From CBDFKF01 sp965248765 (GTDB lineage: Bacteria; Pseudomonadota; Alphaproteobacteria; VGEJ01): a stretch of DNA of 64,000 nt. The notes beneath the pieces were generated by a model. It ran no database searches. It was not told where the DNA came from and saw nothing but the letters and a program-made list of their open reading frames with translations. The stretch spans positions 434,001 to 498,000 of the forward strand of contig CBDFKF010000004.1 of the NCBI GenBank assembly GCA_965248765.1. The letters are read 5' to 3'. The first letter of the stretch is position 1. Every line of letters begins with the position of its first letter. The position numbers and the translations under genes are program-made. Of this stretch, positions 9,201-17,344 are shown one piece after another.

Positions 9201-12200
9201 GATCGCGGTACCGACCGCCCCGGCGAACTTCGCGGCCACGCGGGGCAGCGACGGGGGCGAGGTGGCGCTGACCTGGGACGATCCGGGCAACGTCCCGATC
9301 ACCGGGTACCAATACCGGCGGAAGAGGGGCAACCGCGCTTTCGGCGGCTGGGTCGACATCGGCGGCAGCGATAAGGACACCACCGCACACACCGTGACCG
9401 GCCTGAGCAACGGCAGGCAGCACACGGTCGAGCTGCGGGCGGTGAACGCTTCTGGCGAGGGCGCGGCGTCCAGCGATAAAGCCACGCCGCTCTGGCCCGC
9501 GCCGAATCTTGTGGCGACGCCGGACCACACCCGGGTTCATCTGGAGTGGGAGGGCGTCCCCGGAGCCAAAGACTATACGCTCACAACCAAAGGCCCCGGA
9601 GTAAATTGGTCATCTTTTCTCAGCTTTGGCGCATCGCCGTCGAAGGTTGACGATTCCATTGGCCTCGATCCCAATCATCCGTTGGCCAACGGCACCGAAT
9701 ACACTTTCACGGTGTGGTCGACCACAGCCGGCGGCACCCAAACCAGCGTGAAAGCCAGCGTGAAAGCCACACCGGAGGCGCCGCCGCTGCCAGATGCCCC
9801 GACGATTTCCTCGGCCACGCCGGGTGACAGCCGGGTCGTGCTGAAATGGGACGATCCGGGCAACATCACGATCACCAAGTACCAGGTCCGCTGGAAGGTG
9901 AAGGACAGCGAGGACAGCACCTACACCCCCTGGGCGGACATCACCAGCCCCAACCCCTTTGCGACGCCCCCCACGCCCCCCACCACATACACCGCGACCG
10001 GCCTGACCAACGGCACGACCTACACGTTTGAGGTGCGCGCGGGGAACGGTACCGGTGAGGGCCCGGCGTCCACCGTGGACGCCATGCCGATTGCGATCCC
10101 GGACGCCCCGGAGAACCTCTCGGCTACGGCGGGCGACGGCCAGGTGGCGCTGAGTTGGGACAACCCGAGCGACACCTCGATCACCATGTACCAGGTCCGC
10201 TCGAAGGTGAGGGACAGCGACGACAGCACCTACACTGCCTGGACCGACATCAGCGGCAGCGGTGCGGACACCCTCACGCACACCGTGACCGGCCTGACCA
10301 ACGGCACCCGATACACGTTTGCGGTGCGCGCGGTGAACGGTAACGGTAAAGGCCTCGCAGCCACCGAGAACGCCAGGCCGATTGCGGTGCCGGCCGCCCC
10401 GACGATTTCCTCGGTCACGCCGGGCGACCGCCGGGTTGCGCTGACCTGGGACGATCCGGGCGACAGCACGATCACCAAGTACCAGGTCCGCTCGAAGGTG
10501 AAGGACAGCGACGACAGCACCTACACTGCGTGGGCGAACATCGCCGTCACCGACCCCGATGCGCCCCCCACCGGATACATCGTGACCGGCCTGACCAACG
10601 GTACCGAGTACAGCTTTGCAGTGCGCGCGGAGAACGCTTCCGGTGTGGGCGCGGCGGCCACCGCGACCGCCACGATGCAACCAGCCGCCCCGACGAATTT
10701 CGAGGCCGCGCGGGGTAGCGGCGGGGGCGAAGTAGCGCTGACCTGGGACGATCCGAATAACGACACGATCACCGGCTACAAGGTCAGCACCGATGGTGGC
10801 ACGACCTTCACCGACATCCCCAACAGCGCCCATGGCGAGGCCAATGCCACCGGATACACCGTGACCGGCCTGACCAACGGCACCGAATACACGTTCAAGC
10901 TGCGCGCGGTGAATCTATCCGGTGCCGGCGCGGCGTCACTCGAAGCGACCGCCACGCCCCTGTGGCCCGCGCCGGAAAATCTGGCTGCGGCGCCGGGCGA
11001 CGGCCAGGTCGTGCTGACGTGGGACACGGGCGACCCCGGGATCGCCCGTTATAAGGTCAGCACCTACTACACGCACATCAACTCCGTGGACCCGCTCTTG
11101 GAAACGTTTCTCTCGCCCGGATCGGGAGATCAGACGACCCTGCTCATTCCCGGCTTGACCAACCGCACCGACTACACCTTCACGGTGCAGGCGGCGGATA
11201 CGTCCGGGAGCACCGACACCGGCCCGCCATCCAGCATGGACGCAAGGCCGGTGCCGGTGCCGGCCGCCCCGGATAACCTCCTGGCGATGCCGGCTAATCG
11301 GCAGGCTGTGCTGACCTGGGCCGATCCGGGCGACAGCACGATCACCAAGTACCAGTACCGGCAGGCGGAGGGCGAGGGCAGCACCGATTTCGGCGACTGG
11401 AGCGACATCAGCGGCAGCAATGCGGACACCACCACATACACCGTGACCGGCCTGACCAACGGCGACGTTTACACGTTGGCGGTGCGCGCGGTGAACGCTT
11501 CCGGTGAGGGCGAGCCGTCCACCGTGCCCGCCACGCCGATTGCGGTACCAAGCGCCCCGGTGAACCTCGAGGCCACGCCGGGCGACGGTCAGGTTGCGCT
11601 TAAGTGGGACCAGCCGAGCAACGATGCAACCATCGACAACTACGAGGTTAGTATCGACAGTGGCGCGTTCGCCGATATCGCGGGCAGTAGCGCGGCCACC
11701 ACCACACACACCGTGACGGGGCTGACCAACGGCACCCAGTACACGTTGGCGGTGCGTGCGGTGAACGGTTTTGGTGAGGGCCCGGCATCCACCGTGACCG
11801 CCAGGCCGGCGCAGGTGCCGGCCCCCCCGGCGATTTCCTCGGTCGCGCCGGGCTACCGCCGGGTTGCGCTGGCCTGGGAAGATCCGAACGACAGCACCAT
11901 CACCGGCTACCAGATCAGCACCAACGGTAGCGATAACTTCGCCAAAATCAGCGACAGCAATGCGGACACCACCACACACACCGTGACCGGTCTGACCAAC
12001 GGCGCCGAGTACACGTTCAAGCTGCGCGCGATGAACGTTGCCGGTGAGGGCGGCGCATCCACCGCGAACGCCACGCCGGTCAACATCGCTCCCACGGCTT
12101 CCGGCAAGACGGTGGAGATGAACGAGGGCACGGAATATATCTTTACGGTGGCGGATTTTGGCTTCATGGACGCCAACGGCGACAAGCTGGTGCACGTGAA

Positions 12201-14220
12201 GATCACCTCGCTGCCCGGGGAGGGCAAGGGGAGGCTGTGGCTCAACGGCGCGCCCATCACCGACGTCACCACGCCCCCGCAAGTGACGAAGGACGATCTC
12301 GAAGCGTCCAAGCTCAAATACTCTCCGCCGGAGAACGCACACGGCGAATCCTTCACGATGTTCGAGTTCAAGGTGTATGACGGTGAGGACAACAGCGCGT
12401 CGGCTTACACCATGACCATTAACGTGTTGCCGGTGCTTTCCGTGAGCTTCGGCGCCGCGGCCTATGAGGCCGAAGAGGGCGGCGATCCGGTGGCTGTGAC
12501 GGTGACGCTGGACCACGAAGCGATCGTTGCGCTGACGATCCCGATCACGGTGAGCCTGCGTGGCGAGACCGTGGCGGCCGACTACCGGGTGGATGGCCTT
12601 GACGCCGGCACGCTCACCTTCGACAAAGGTGAACGTACCAAGACCTTCACCATCACGGCCGAAGAAGACGACGATTTCGATGACGAGATCGTGATCCTGG
12701 GCTTCGGGACGATGCCCCTGGACGCGGAGGCGGGCGAGCCGGCCACCGCAACGCTGACCATTACCGACGATGAAGGCGCCCCGATCCGGGCGCGCTTCCG
12801 GCGCCTCAACGAAGAGATCCTCTCCAAACACGCGCTGATCATCGCCGATGCCGCCAACCGGGCGATCAGCGCTCGGATGGACAACCCGTGCGGCAAACAG
12901 GCGGCCGCCTACACGCTGGCCGGGGGATCGACGATCCATGACACGCTGCGATCCAACGCGCGGGCCATCGAGGACGGCACGCTCACCCTCGACGATGTGC
13001 TGGCGGGCTCGTCGTTCCTACTGCCGCTCGCGGCGGCGAATGGCGACAGGACGGGCGGTCCCGGCGGGCCGGCGTTGTGGGGCCGGGGCGACCGGCAAGC
13101 GCTCAAGAGCAAGGATCCCGCCTTCGCCTGGGACGGCACGGTGCTGACCGGCGAGATCGGCATCGACGGTTGCTTGCGCGACGATCTGGTGGCCGGGTTC
13201 GCGCTGTCCCGCTCGGTCGGCGAATTCGACTATACCGACGGCACAGGGCCGGCGCCGGTGAGCGGCGACTATGAGAGCCGGATGACCAGCGTTCATCCCT
13301 ATCTCGGCTGGTCGTCGCCGCAGGGTCTGCGTCTATGGGCGACGCTGGGCTACGGCCGGGGCGACATCGAGATCGACGATGAGCAGGTGCGCCGCAGTGA
13401 TCCCGACAACCCGGTAAAGCGCAGCGACACGACGCTCAAGACCGCGGCAATGGGCGCGAGCGGTCCGTTGATGTCCGATGGGTCGCTGACCGCGGGCGGC
13501 ACGACGGCGTTGACGCTCAGGAGCGAGGTATCGTGGGCGCAAGTCGAGGTCGCCGGCAACGACGGTCTGATCGAGAAGCAGACGGTGGATGCGGGCCGGT
13601 TGCGGCTGGCGCTGGAGGGCAGCCACGAGCAGGCGCTGGCCTCGGGCGGGTCGCTGACGCCGTCCCTGGAGCTGGCTCTGCGCCAGGACGGGGGCGACGC
13701 GGCGACCGGCAGCGGCATCGAGATCGGTGCGGGCCTGCGCTATCGCGACCCGGCCGCGGGGCTGACCATCGAGGGACGCGGCCGGGTCCTGACGGGGCAG
13801 AGCGGTTACCGGGAATGGGGTCTCGGCGGCTCGTTCCACCTCGACCCCGGCGCCGGCGGCCGCGGCCTGTCGTTCAGCCTGACGCCGGGCTGGGGCGAGA
13901 CGGCGAGCGGGGTCGCGCGTCTGTGGGATCAGGATGTCGCCGCGCTGACGGCGAACGACCGGACGGCCAGTGACAGCCGGCCTCAAGGGCACCTTGAGGC
14001 CGAGCTCGGCTACGGCCTGTCTGCGCTCGGCGGGCACGGGCTGCTGACGCCCTATGGCGGGTTCTCGCTGGTCGGCGACGACGGCCGACGCTATCGCCTT
14101 GGCGGACTCTTGACGATCGGGTCCGCGTTCACGCTCGGCCTCGAAGGCGAGCGCCGGGAGGGCGGCGCGGCTGGCGTGGTCGATCACGGCGTGATGCTGC
14201 GCGGGCAGATGCGCTGGTAG
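6253..14220 (+). CDS. Giant exported protein: 18 FnIII modules, cadherin-like, Calx-beta, autotransporter-type beta barrel
   Basis: A 2655-residue protein. A signal peptide follows a 37-residue N-terminal extension (MRILPGLVFIGAFLAAAALL, then LGFSAPAHA); ATG at 6364 is the alternative start. Residues about 70-240 form a unique N-terminal domain. Eighteen consecutive fibronectin type III modules of about 90-105 residues fill residues 243-1942; most carry LTWDDPG, STDGGTTF and TVTGLTNGTEYTF. Next come a cadherin-like domain (about 1943-2058), a Calx-beta domain (about 2060-2173), a helical linker and a C-terminal barrel (about 2273-2655) ending in LRGQMRW with a terminal aromatic residue, as in outer-membrane barrels. 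The FnIII array should be displayed at the surface, with the barrel as anchor or translocator, possibly for adhesion (inference). No protease or glycan-binding motif was recognised. Confidence 0.88.
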   Translation: MTDNTSGPSAGSFSKNNTENATIPALRRTGAYGRAVSMRILPGLVFIGAFLAAAALLLGFSAPAHAQTLVSNTGQTTHGHTACVLGSEPLELDCAQGFTTGQNTQGYDLSSIQLDTQGAPGSGTLTVTVRAATGSGRPSNAILHTLTNPSNIGTGLQTFTAPDGTRLNRNTQYFVHMTFDGSGTRPRWNLTANDNEDSGEAREWSIGNHRYTRPSGGTGGWEGDGGVYSTSIQIRVKGNTLAPAAPNLSAAPGETEVTLTWDDPANNTITKYQYRRKTGTGAYGNWTDIGGSNASTDSYTVSGLTNATTYTFAVRAKNVGGNGAAATVTAATLPAAPTNLWPDPGNGEVTLSWTNPGGDTITSHEVSTDGGTTFTDIPNSAHGQTNATGYTVTGLTNGTEYTFKLRARNNSGPGRASTATATPRAPPAAPTGLSATAGDGQVTLSWTNPGDNTIRKYRVSTDGGTTFADIEGSSYTTTTHIVTGLSNGTAYPLALRAVNAIGEGPASTANATPLWGAPANLSATPGNAGVTLTWTDPGDSTITEYQVSTDGGVTFTDISGSNAATIATTVTHLSGDPATRLSNGTTYTLVLRAANAPDHGAAATVTATPLWPAPTNLAAEPGNGQAILQWDTGDALITHYRVHWQATNSGATPEISDVTAGSGLTTTTTISPLTNGTEYTFTVQAVDKSGSTAVITGLPSSATATPAPVPDGPANLSATAHSQEVALTWDGSADSTIIKYQVSTDGGTNFADIEGSSAATNATTVTDLTNGTAYTLAVRAVNDSGAGAAPRVTATPLWPAPTGLVTVPNNEQVTLQWDRGDPGITKYHVLTEGPGNDINTLVPAGSGTKTTVTDTGLTNGAEYTFTVRAALGTDPANATFTSVASTATATPVLDRPAAPTGLTPTAGDGQVTLSWDDPNDLTLTGYDYSTDGGTTSTSITGLTEAPTSYTVTGLSNDTEYTLALRAENASGKGPWSDNVTATPIAVPTAPANFAATRGSDGGEVALTWDDPGNVPITGYQYRRKRGNRAFGGWVDIGGSDKDTTAHTVTGLSNGRQHTVELRAVNASGEGAASSDKATPLWPAPNLVATPDHTRVHLEWEGVPGAKDYTLTTKGPGVNWSSFLSFGASPSKVDDSIGLDPNHPLANGTEYTFTVWSTTAGGTQTSVKASVKATPEAPPLPDAPTISSATPGDSRVVLKWDDPGNITITKYQVRWKVKDSEDSTYTPWADITSPNPFATPPTPPTTYTATGLTNGTTYTFEVRAGNGTGEGPASTVDAMPIAIPDAPENLSATAGDGQVALSWDNPSDTSITMYQVRSKVRDSDDSTYTAWTDISGSGADTLTHTVTGLTNGTRYTFAVRAVNGNGKGLAATENARPIAVPAAPTISSVTPGDRRVALTWDDPGDSTITKYQVRSKVKDSDDSTYTAWANIAVTDPDAPPTGYIVTGLTNGTEYSFAVRAENASGVGAAATATATMQPAAPTNFEAARGSGGGEVALTWDDPNNDTITGYKVSTDGGTTFTDIPNSAHGEANATGYTVTGLTNGTEYTFKLRAVNLSGAGAASLEATATPLWPAPENLAAAPGDGQVVLTWDTGDPGIARYKVSTYYTHINSVDPLLETFLSPGSGDQTTLLIPGLTNRTDYTFTVQAADTSGSTDTGPPSSMDARPVPVPAAPDNLLAMPANRQAVLTWADPGDSTITKYQYRQAEGEGSTDFGDWSDISGSNADTTTYTVTGLTNGDVYTLAVRAVNASGEGEPSTVPATPIAVPSAPVNLEATPGDGQVALKWDQPSNDATIDNYEVSIDSGAFADIAGSSAATTTHTVTGLTNGTQYTLAVRAVNGFGEGPASTVTARPAQVPAPPAISSVAPGYRRVALAWEDPNDSTITGYQISTNGSDNFAKISDSNADTTTHTVTGLTNGAEYTFKLRAMNVAGEGGASTANATPVNIAPTASGKTVEMNEGTEYIFTVADFGFMDANGDKLVHVKITSLPGEGKGRLWLNGAPITDVTTPPQVTKDDLEASKLKYSPPENAHGESFTMFEFKVYDGEDNSASAYTMTINVLPVLSVSFGAAAYEAEEGGDPVAVTVTLDHEAIVALTIPITVSLRGETVAADYRVDGLDAGTLTFDKGERTKTFTITAEEDDDFDDEIVILGFGTMPLDAEAGEPATATLTITDDEGAPIRARFRRLNEEILSKHALIIADAANRAISARMDNPCGKQAAAYTLAGGSTIHDTLRSNARAIEDGTLTLDDVLAGSSFLLPLAAANGDRTGGPGGPALWGRGDRQALKSKDPAFAWDGTVLTGEIGIDGCLRDDLVAGFALSRSVGEFDYTDGTGPAPVSGDYESRMTSVHPYLGWSSPQGLRLWATLGYGRGDIEIDDEQVRRSDPDNPVKRSDTTLKTAAMGASGPLMSDGSLTAGGTTALTLRSEVSWAQVEVAGNDGLIEKQTVDAGRLRLALEGSHEQALASGGSLTPSLELALRQDGGDAATGSGIEIGAGLRYRDPAAGLTIEGRGRVLTGQSGYREWGLGGSFHLDPGAGGRGLSFSLTPGWGETASGVARLWDQDVAALTANDRTASDSRPQGHLEAELGYGLSALGGHGLLTPYGGFSLVGDDGRRYRLGGLLTIGSAFTLGLEGERREGGAAGVVDHGVMLRGQMRW

Positions 14221-14242
14221 GGCCAAGGCCGAAACCGGTCGC

Positions 14243-14335
14243 GTGCCGCGCCGGGCGCTGCCGCCCGGCGAGTGGGACTTGGTGACGCCCGCCTACAACT
14301 GCAAGCGATTGCACAAACTGAAGATGGCGATGTGA
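14243..14335 (+). pseudogene. Possible transposase C-terminal tail
   Basis: Just after the giant gene one frame reads LPPGEWDLVTPAYNCKRLHK and ends LKMAM-stop. The AYNxxRL pattern close to a C-terminus is typical of IS5/IS1182-like transposases. Nothing upstream continues the homology, so this would be a very short remnant. The match is weak and could be chance. Confidence 0.35.
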
Positions 14336-14544
14336 GATGAACAGGAACGACGCTAAGCCGGTTCGTTTGACCTCAAGTGGGAGCACGGGCTCCAAGACGC
14401 ACTCGGACGGCGTGTGCATCCCGCCAGTTTACTCTCTGATCGAGGGAGGAAAAACGAGGTTTGGTGATCGACTCGCAGACCAAACCGTAACGATCATCGC
14501 GCACAAAGGGATATCCGACCAAGACGCGGCGAGCGTCGAGGCGG

Positions 14545-14745
14545 TCAGGCTGTCGGGGCGGCGATGGGCTCGACGCAGCGCGGATCGTCGTTCGAGGGCC
14601 TGTTGACCAGTGTGCTCACGGGGTAGGCGTTCATCCTCTCCGACGGGTACGGCCCAAGCGGCACGGACTTTCCGTTGAGCCAGGGATCGAAGGCGTCGGG
14701 GTCCAGGATGACGGGCATGCGTGGATGAATCTGGGTTAAGACGTG
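14545..14745 (-). pseudogene. SRAP (SOS response-associated peptidase, YedK/HMCES type) C-terminal remnant
   Basis: The reverse strand reads QIHPRMPVILDPDAFDPWLN, then VPLGPYPSERMNAYPVSTLV, then NRPSNDDPRCVEPI. This is the C-terminal signature of SRAP proteins, including the HxRMP motif whose His is catalytic and the closing VNxPxNDD block. Intact SRAP proteins (about 220 residues) self-link through Cys2 to abasic sites in single-stranded DNA. The N-terminal two thirds, including Cys2, is absent. SRAP genes are frequent passengers on plasmids and phages, matching the mobile debris around it. Confidence 0.72.
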
Positions 14746-15363
14746 TGGCCATCGGGGCGATTTCCACTGTTCGATCGTGTGACTTTGGAACGCGGCTTCG
14801 TTGCGACCGAACTGCTTCGATACAGGACACGCCTTGAAAGTGGTGGTTACAACGCCGTTTCGTGTGAATCGGGGACTTGAGCGGCGCCTCGGCCGCAGCA
14901 TGTGCAGCGGTCGCCTCGGCAAGCAATGCAGTCTATTTTCTATGCGGACCAGGATCTCAAATTGCCATCAAACGACGGCTTCCACGCTTGCTGCGCGAAG
15001 GCAACAAAATCGAAATTGACCCGCGAGCTCAGTGACTCGGGGTGGATTTACGCCGACGCCACCAAGCTTTCGAAGAATCTGCAAGGCGCACTGAACCAAG
15101 GCACATATGTCATGGAACGCTCCGTTCGAGAATGAACGATGTCCACGGTTCGAAGCGCGTCCTGAACTTCCTAGAATTAGACCCTCTCAAATGGGCGGCG
15201 CTGATCCTGCGGATGTTGAAGTAACTTCATTAGGCGCAATGCCGTCAATCTGGAATACTGATTGCCATGACAGTCTCGGCCTTGAATTCCTACCGCATCG
15301 CGTCCCAAGGTGCGGATCGGGACCAACCCTGACTGGACCCATCGCAACCCCGACTGCATACCT
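14746..15363. other. Stretch without a supported gene
   Basis: About 620 bases with lower GC than the surroundings. One open plus-strand frame ends at 15135 (with ATG at 14902 or 14926; the protein begins MQSIFYADQDLKLPSNDG from the second); I recognise no family and see no ribosome binding site, so it may be a fragment of a lost gene. Nothing else is evident. Confidence 0.35.
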
Positions 15364-16113
15364 CTACTCCAGCAGGTCCAAGTCCAGGAGATCCTCGCCA
15401 ATCTTTTCGATAAAACCCCGAGTCTGACGAATGCCTTCATCCAACTCCGTATCGCTGATCTCGTGCGCTCGATGGATGATCCCGTCCCGTTTGCCGATCA
15501 GGGAGCTGAGCGGATCGCGCCTTGAGAGTCTTTGGTGCGCGCCCAGATGCCCAATTCTACGCAATGCAGCCTCCAATTTCCCAAGCGCCTCCCGCGGGCC
15601 CAGCGTTTCTATGCCGTTATCTTTATAGGCGGAAAGTCCAAGGTCTTCCCGCCGCTCGAACAAGCCGTATAGAAACATCTCAATGGCATGCACGACCGCA
15701 ATCGCGAAAAGTCGGCGATTATTGGCCCCATTCTCAAAACGGAGTTCCTCCGCTTTCCGGAAAAAATCCCGTGCCATAAGGAAAAAACCGTCCACCTGCG
15801 GAAGAATCTCTTTGCGGCGCATCAGGTAATCCAGCGCCAGGTGCGTGATTTCGCTTTCCCGCCAACCTTCGGTGTGCCACTCGCCAATTGGGTCCTGCTG
15901 GGAGACGATCCACGCATCTCCCTTGCTTAAGACATGCTGCAAGTCCTCGCACTGATCTGATCTCCTAATCGCCTCCATCGTGAGAACGGTTGCAATTAAG
16001 TCCGCTTCATCGTCACTTTCATATCTCGGCAAAGCCCCCGTTTCAGCCCGTATCTGTTCAACAAGCCACACGATGGCGTCGTGAATATCATCGTGATACC
16101 GGTCGTCGCCCAA
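15364..16113 (-). CDS. Hypothetical protein with HEPN-like C-terminus
   Basis: A 249-residue, mostly alpha-helical protein of unknown family. Near the C-terminus GKRDGIIHRAHE contains an R-x4-H motif, the active-site pattern of HEPN RNases, within a helical context (ELDEGIRQTRGFIEKIGEDL follows). HEPN proteins often act in toxin-antitoxin or abortive-infection systems (family knowledge; function here is inference). The only start in this frame is TTG at 16113, without a clear ribosome binding site. The frame is open further upstream to 16213 with plausible protein sequence (KAVRATALATVVLQRL), and another frame starts at 16298 overlapping the stop of the MobC-like gene. The true N-terminus may therefore be lost or frameshifted. 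Confidence 0.5.
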   Translation of the reverse strand: MGDDRYHDDIHDAIVWLVEQIRAETGALPRYESDDEADLIATVLTMEAIRRSDQCEDLQHVLSKGDAWIVSQQDPIGEWHTEGWRESEITHLALDYLMRRKEILPQVDGFFLMARDFFRKAEELRFENGANNRRLFAIAVVHAIEMFLYGLFERREDLGLSAYKDNGIETLGPREALGKLEAALRRIGHLGAHQRLSRRDPLSSLIGKRDGIIHRAHEISDTELDEGIRQTRGFIEKIGEDLLDLDLLE

Positions 16114-16294
16114 ACGTTGCAGGACAACCGTTGCCAGAGCTGTCGCCCTGACCGCCTTGCATGAGGTTCCTTCGACGGCTTCCTTCCAAAGGGCTTCTCC
16201 CTTTGCTTCCGGTCACACCAGATGTTGATCGTCCTTCTACGTTCCAGGCACGAGATCGCAAGCCGCGCCCGGGGTGTCGCGCGCCGCTCCGCCA

Positions 16295-16615
16295 TCACTT
16301 GCCCTCCCGGCGCGACTGGACCGCGCGCTGTATGAAGGCGATCGCCCCGAATACCGAGAGCTTCGATCCCGGAAGCGACTCGCCCAGCGCGCGGCGCACC
16401 CGGTCCATCTCCTCCACCCGCTCGTACAGGGTCCGCTGCTGTTCTTCCGACAGCACCAGCCGCGGCTCGTCACGGCGCGGCCCGCCCGCGTCCTCGTGCA
16501 GCGCGCAGGCAACCAGGTATCCCGAGACATGCATGCCGAGCGCGGCCGCGCGATCCCTGATCTCGGCCCTCTCGGCTCGGCTGCAGCGTAGCGTGCGGCG
16601 CACCACGCTCGCCAT
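16295..16615 (-). CDS. MobC-like ribbon-helix-helix protein (second of a pair)
   Basis: A 106-residue basic protein. Its N-terminal RRTLRCSRAERAEIRDRAAA followed by LGMHVSGYLVACAL resembles the ribbon-helix-helix DNA-binding start of plasmid MobC relaxosome proteins, with a helical C-terminal part (SEEQQRTLYERVEEMDRVRR). MobC-type proteins help a relaxase to open oriT. Its ATG lies 3 bases after the stop of the upstream MobC-like gene, so the two are co-transcribed. No relaxase gene is present nearby, which suggests a leftover from a mobilisable element. Confidence 0.62.
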   Translation of the reverse strand: MASVVRRTLRCSRAERAEIRDRAAALGMHVSGYLVACALHEDAGGPRRDEPRLVLSEEQQRTLYERVEEMDRVRRALGESLPGSKLSVFGAIAFIQRAVQSRREGK

Positions 16616-16618
16616 CGC

Positions 16619-17002
16619 TCAGGACCGCGGCGCGGGGCCACCCTCGGGATCGGCGCTGCCTGAGACCGCCCGCCAGCGTTCGGCGGCGCCGGGATCGGTC
16701 AGCCGGTCGAGCTCCGCCTCCCGGTCGAGCCACGCATCGACGGCATCGCCGAGCGCCTTCCAGCGGTCCTCCAGCCCCACATCGGCCATCCGCTGTTCCT
16801 CGATCCTGGCGAGCAGCAGAAGCTCGCGTACCGCGCGGCGCAGAACCGTATCCGGCAGCGGGTCCGGCACGGTTGCCCGGTGCACGATGTAGCGCGAGAT
16901 ATCCATGCCCGCGTCCGCCGCCAGTTCGCGAATGCGCGCCCATTCGCTCGCAGTCGCCATCACCGCGTGCTGGGTGCGGCGCTCCGCCGGCCGGCGGCTC
17001 AT
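16619..17002 (-). CDS. MobC-like ribbon-helix-helix protein (first of a pair)
   Basis: A 127-residue protein with the same layout as its downstream neighbour: RTQHAVMATASEWARIRELA, then ADAGMDISRYIVHRAT, then a helical region and an acidic tail. The arrangement (basic strand, helix, GMxxSxY helix) fits the ribbon-helix-helix/MobC group. The two share pattern more than sequence identity, so they may form a heteromeric pair or be diverged duplicates. The upstream DNA (17003-17344) has a strong C-over-G bias and might be the former oriT region (speculation). Confidence 0.58.
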   Translation of the reverse strand: MSRRPAERRTQHAVMATASEWARIRELAADAGMDISRYIVHRATVPDPLPDTVLRRAVRELLLLARIEEQRMADVGLEDRWKALGDAVDAWLDREAELDRLTDPGAAERWRAVSGSADPEGGPAPRS

Positions 17003-17344
17003 GAGGGCGCCCCGGGGACCTTGCAGCCCGGCCTGACACCCCCCGGCGGAACCGCATTCTGGCCCTTATCACCTGCAAGAGTCCATATAATACAGATAAC
17101 ACCGTTCCATCCCGATACGTCGATCCAACTCACCACCTTATGGCCTCTATCCAAACGCATATCCACCGCAACCCCTCCGCCAAGACAGTTCCATGATCTC
17201 AGACATACGCTTTACTTCCCAGATCGCAACTGAGCCCCCTCATGCCTCCGTCTCTTACATCAGCACACCACCACCACAATCGACTTGCGCCAATCCGCAC
17301 CCGCCCCAAATCGTTGACTCACTCCTTCGACTTTTACTGTTAGC
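17003..17344. other. Strand-asymmetric non-coding stretch upstream of the MobC-like genes
   Basis: About 340 bases that, from about 17090, are visibly rich in C and A and poor in G on the plus strand. No long open frame, no clear inverted repeat and no recognised nic sequence was found. It lies between the 3' break of istA and the MobC-like operon, so it should contain that operon's promoter. An oriT role is possible only by position. Confidence 0.35.

Noticed and set aside
7000..12080. Regularly spaced DNA repeats resembling an array
   Set aside because: They are the codons of FnIII modules about 280-300 bases apart, not CRISPR repeats with short spacers.
14902..15135. Open frame of 77 codons on the plus strand
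   Set aside because: No ribosome binding site, no recognised family and decayed surroundings; mentioned only in the gap entry.
16470..17102. Longer minus-strand open frame of 210 codons over the MobC-like genes
   Set aside because: Out of frame with both MobC-like proteins, Arg-rich and without a domain; a shadow frame.
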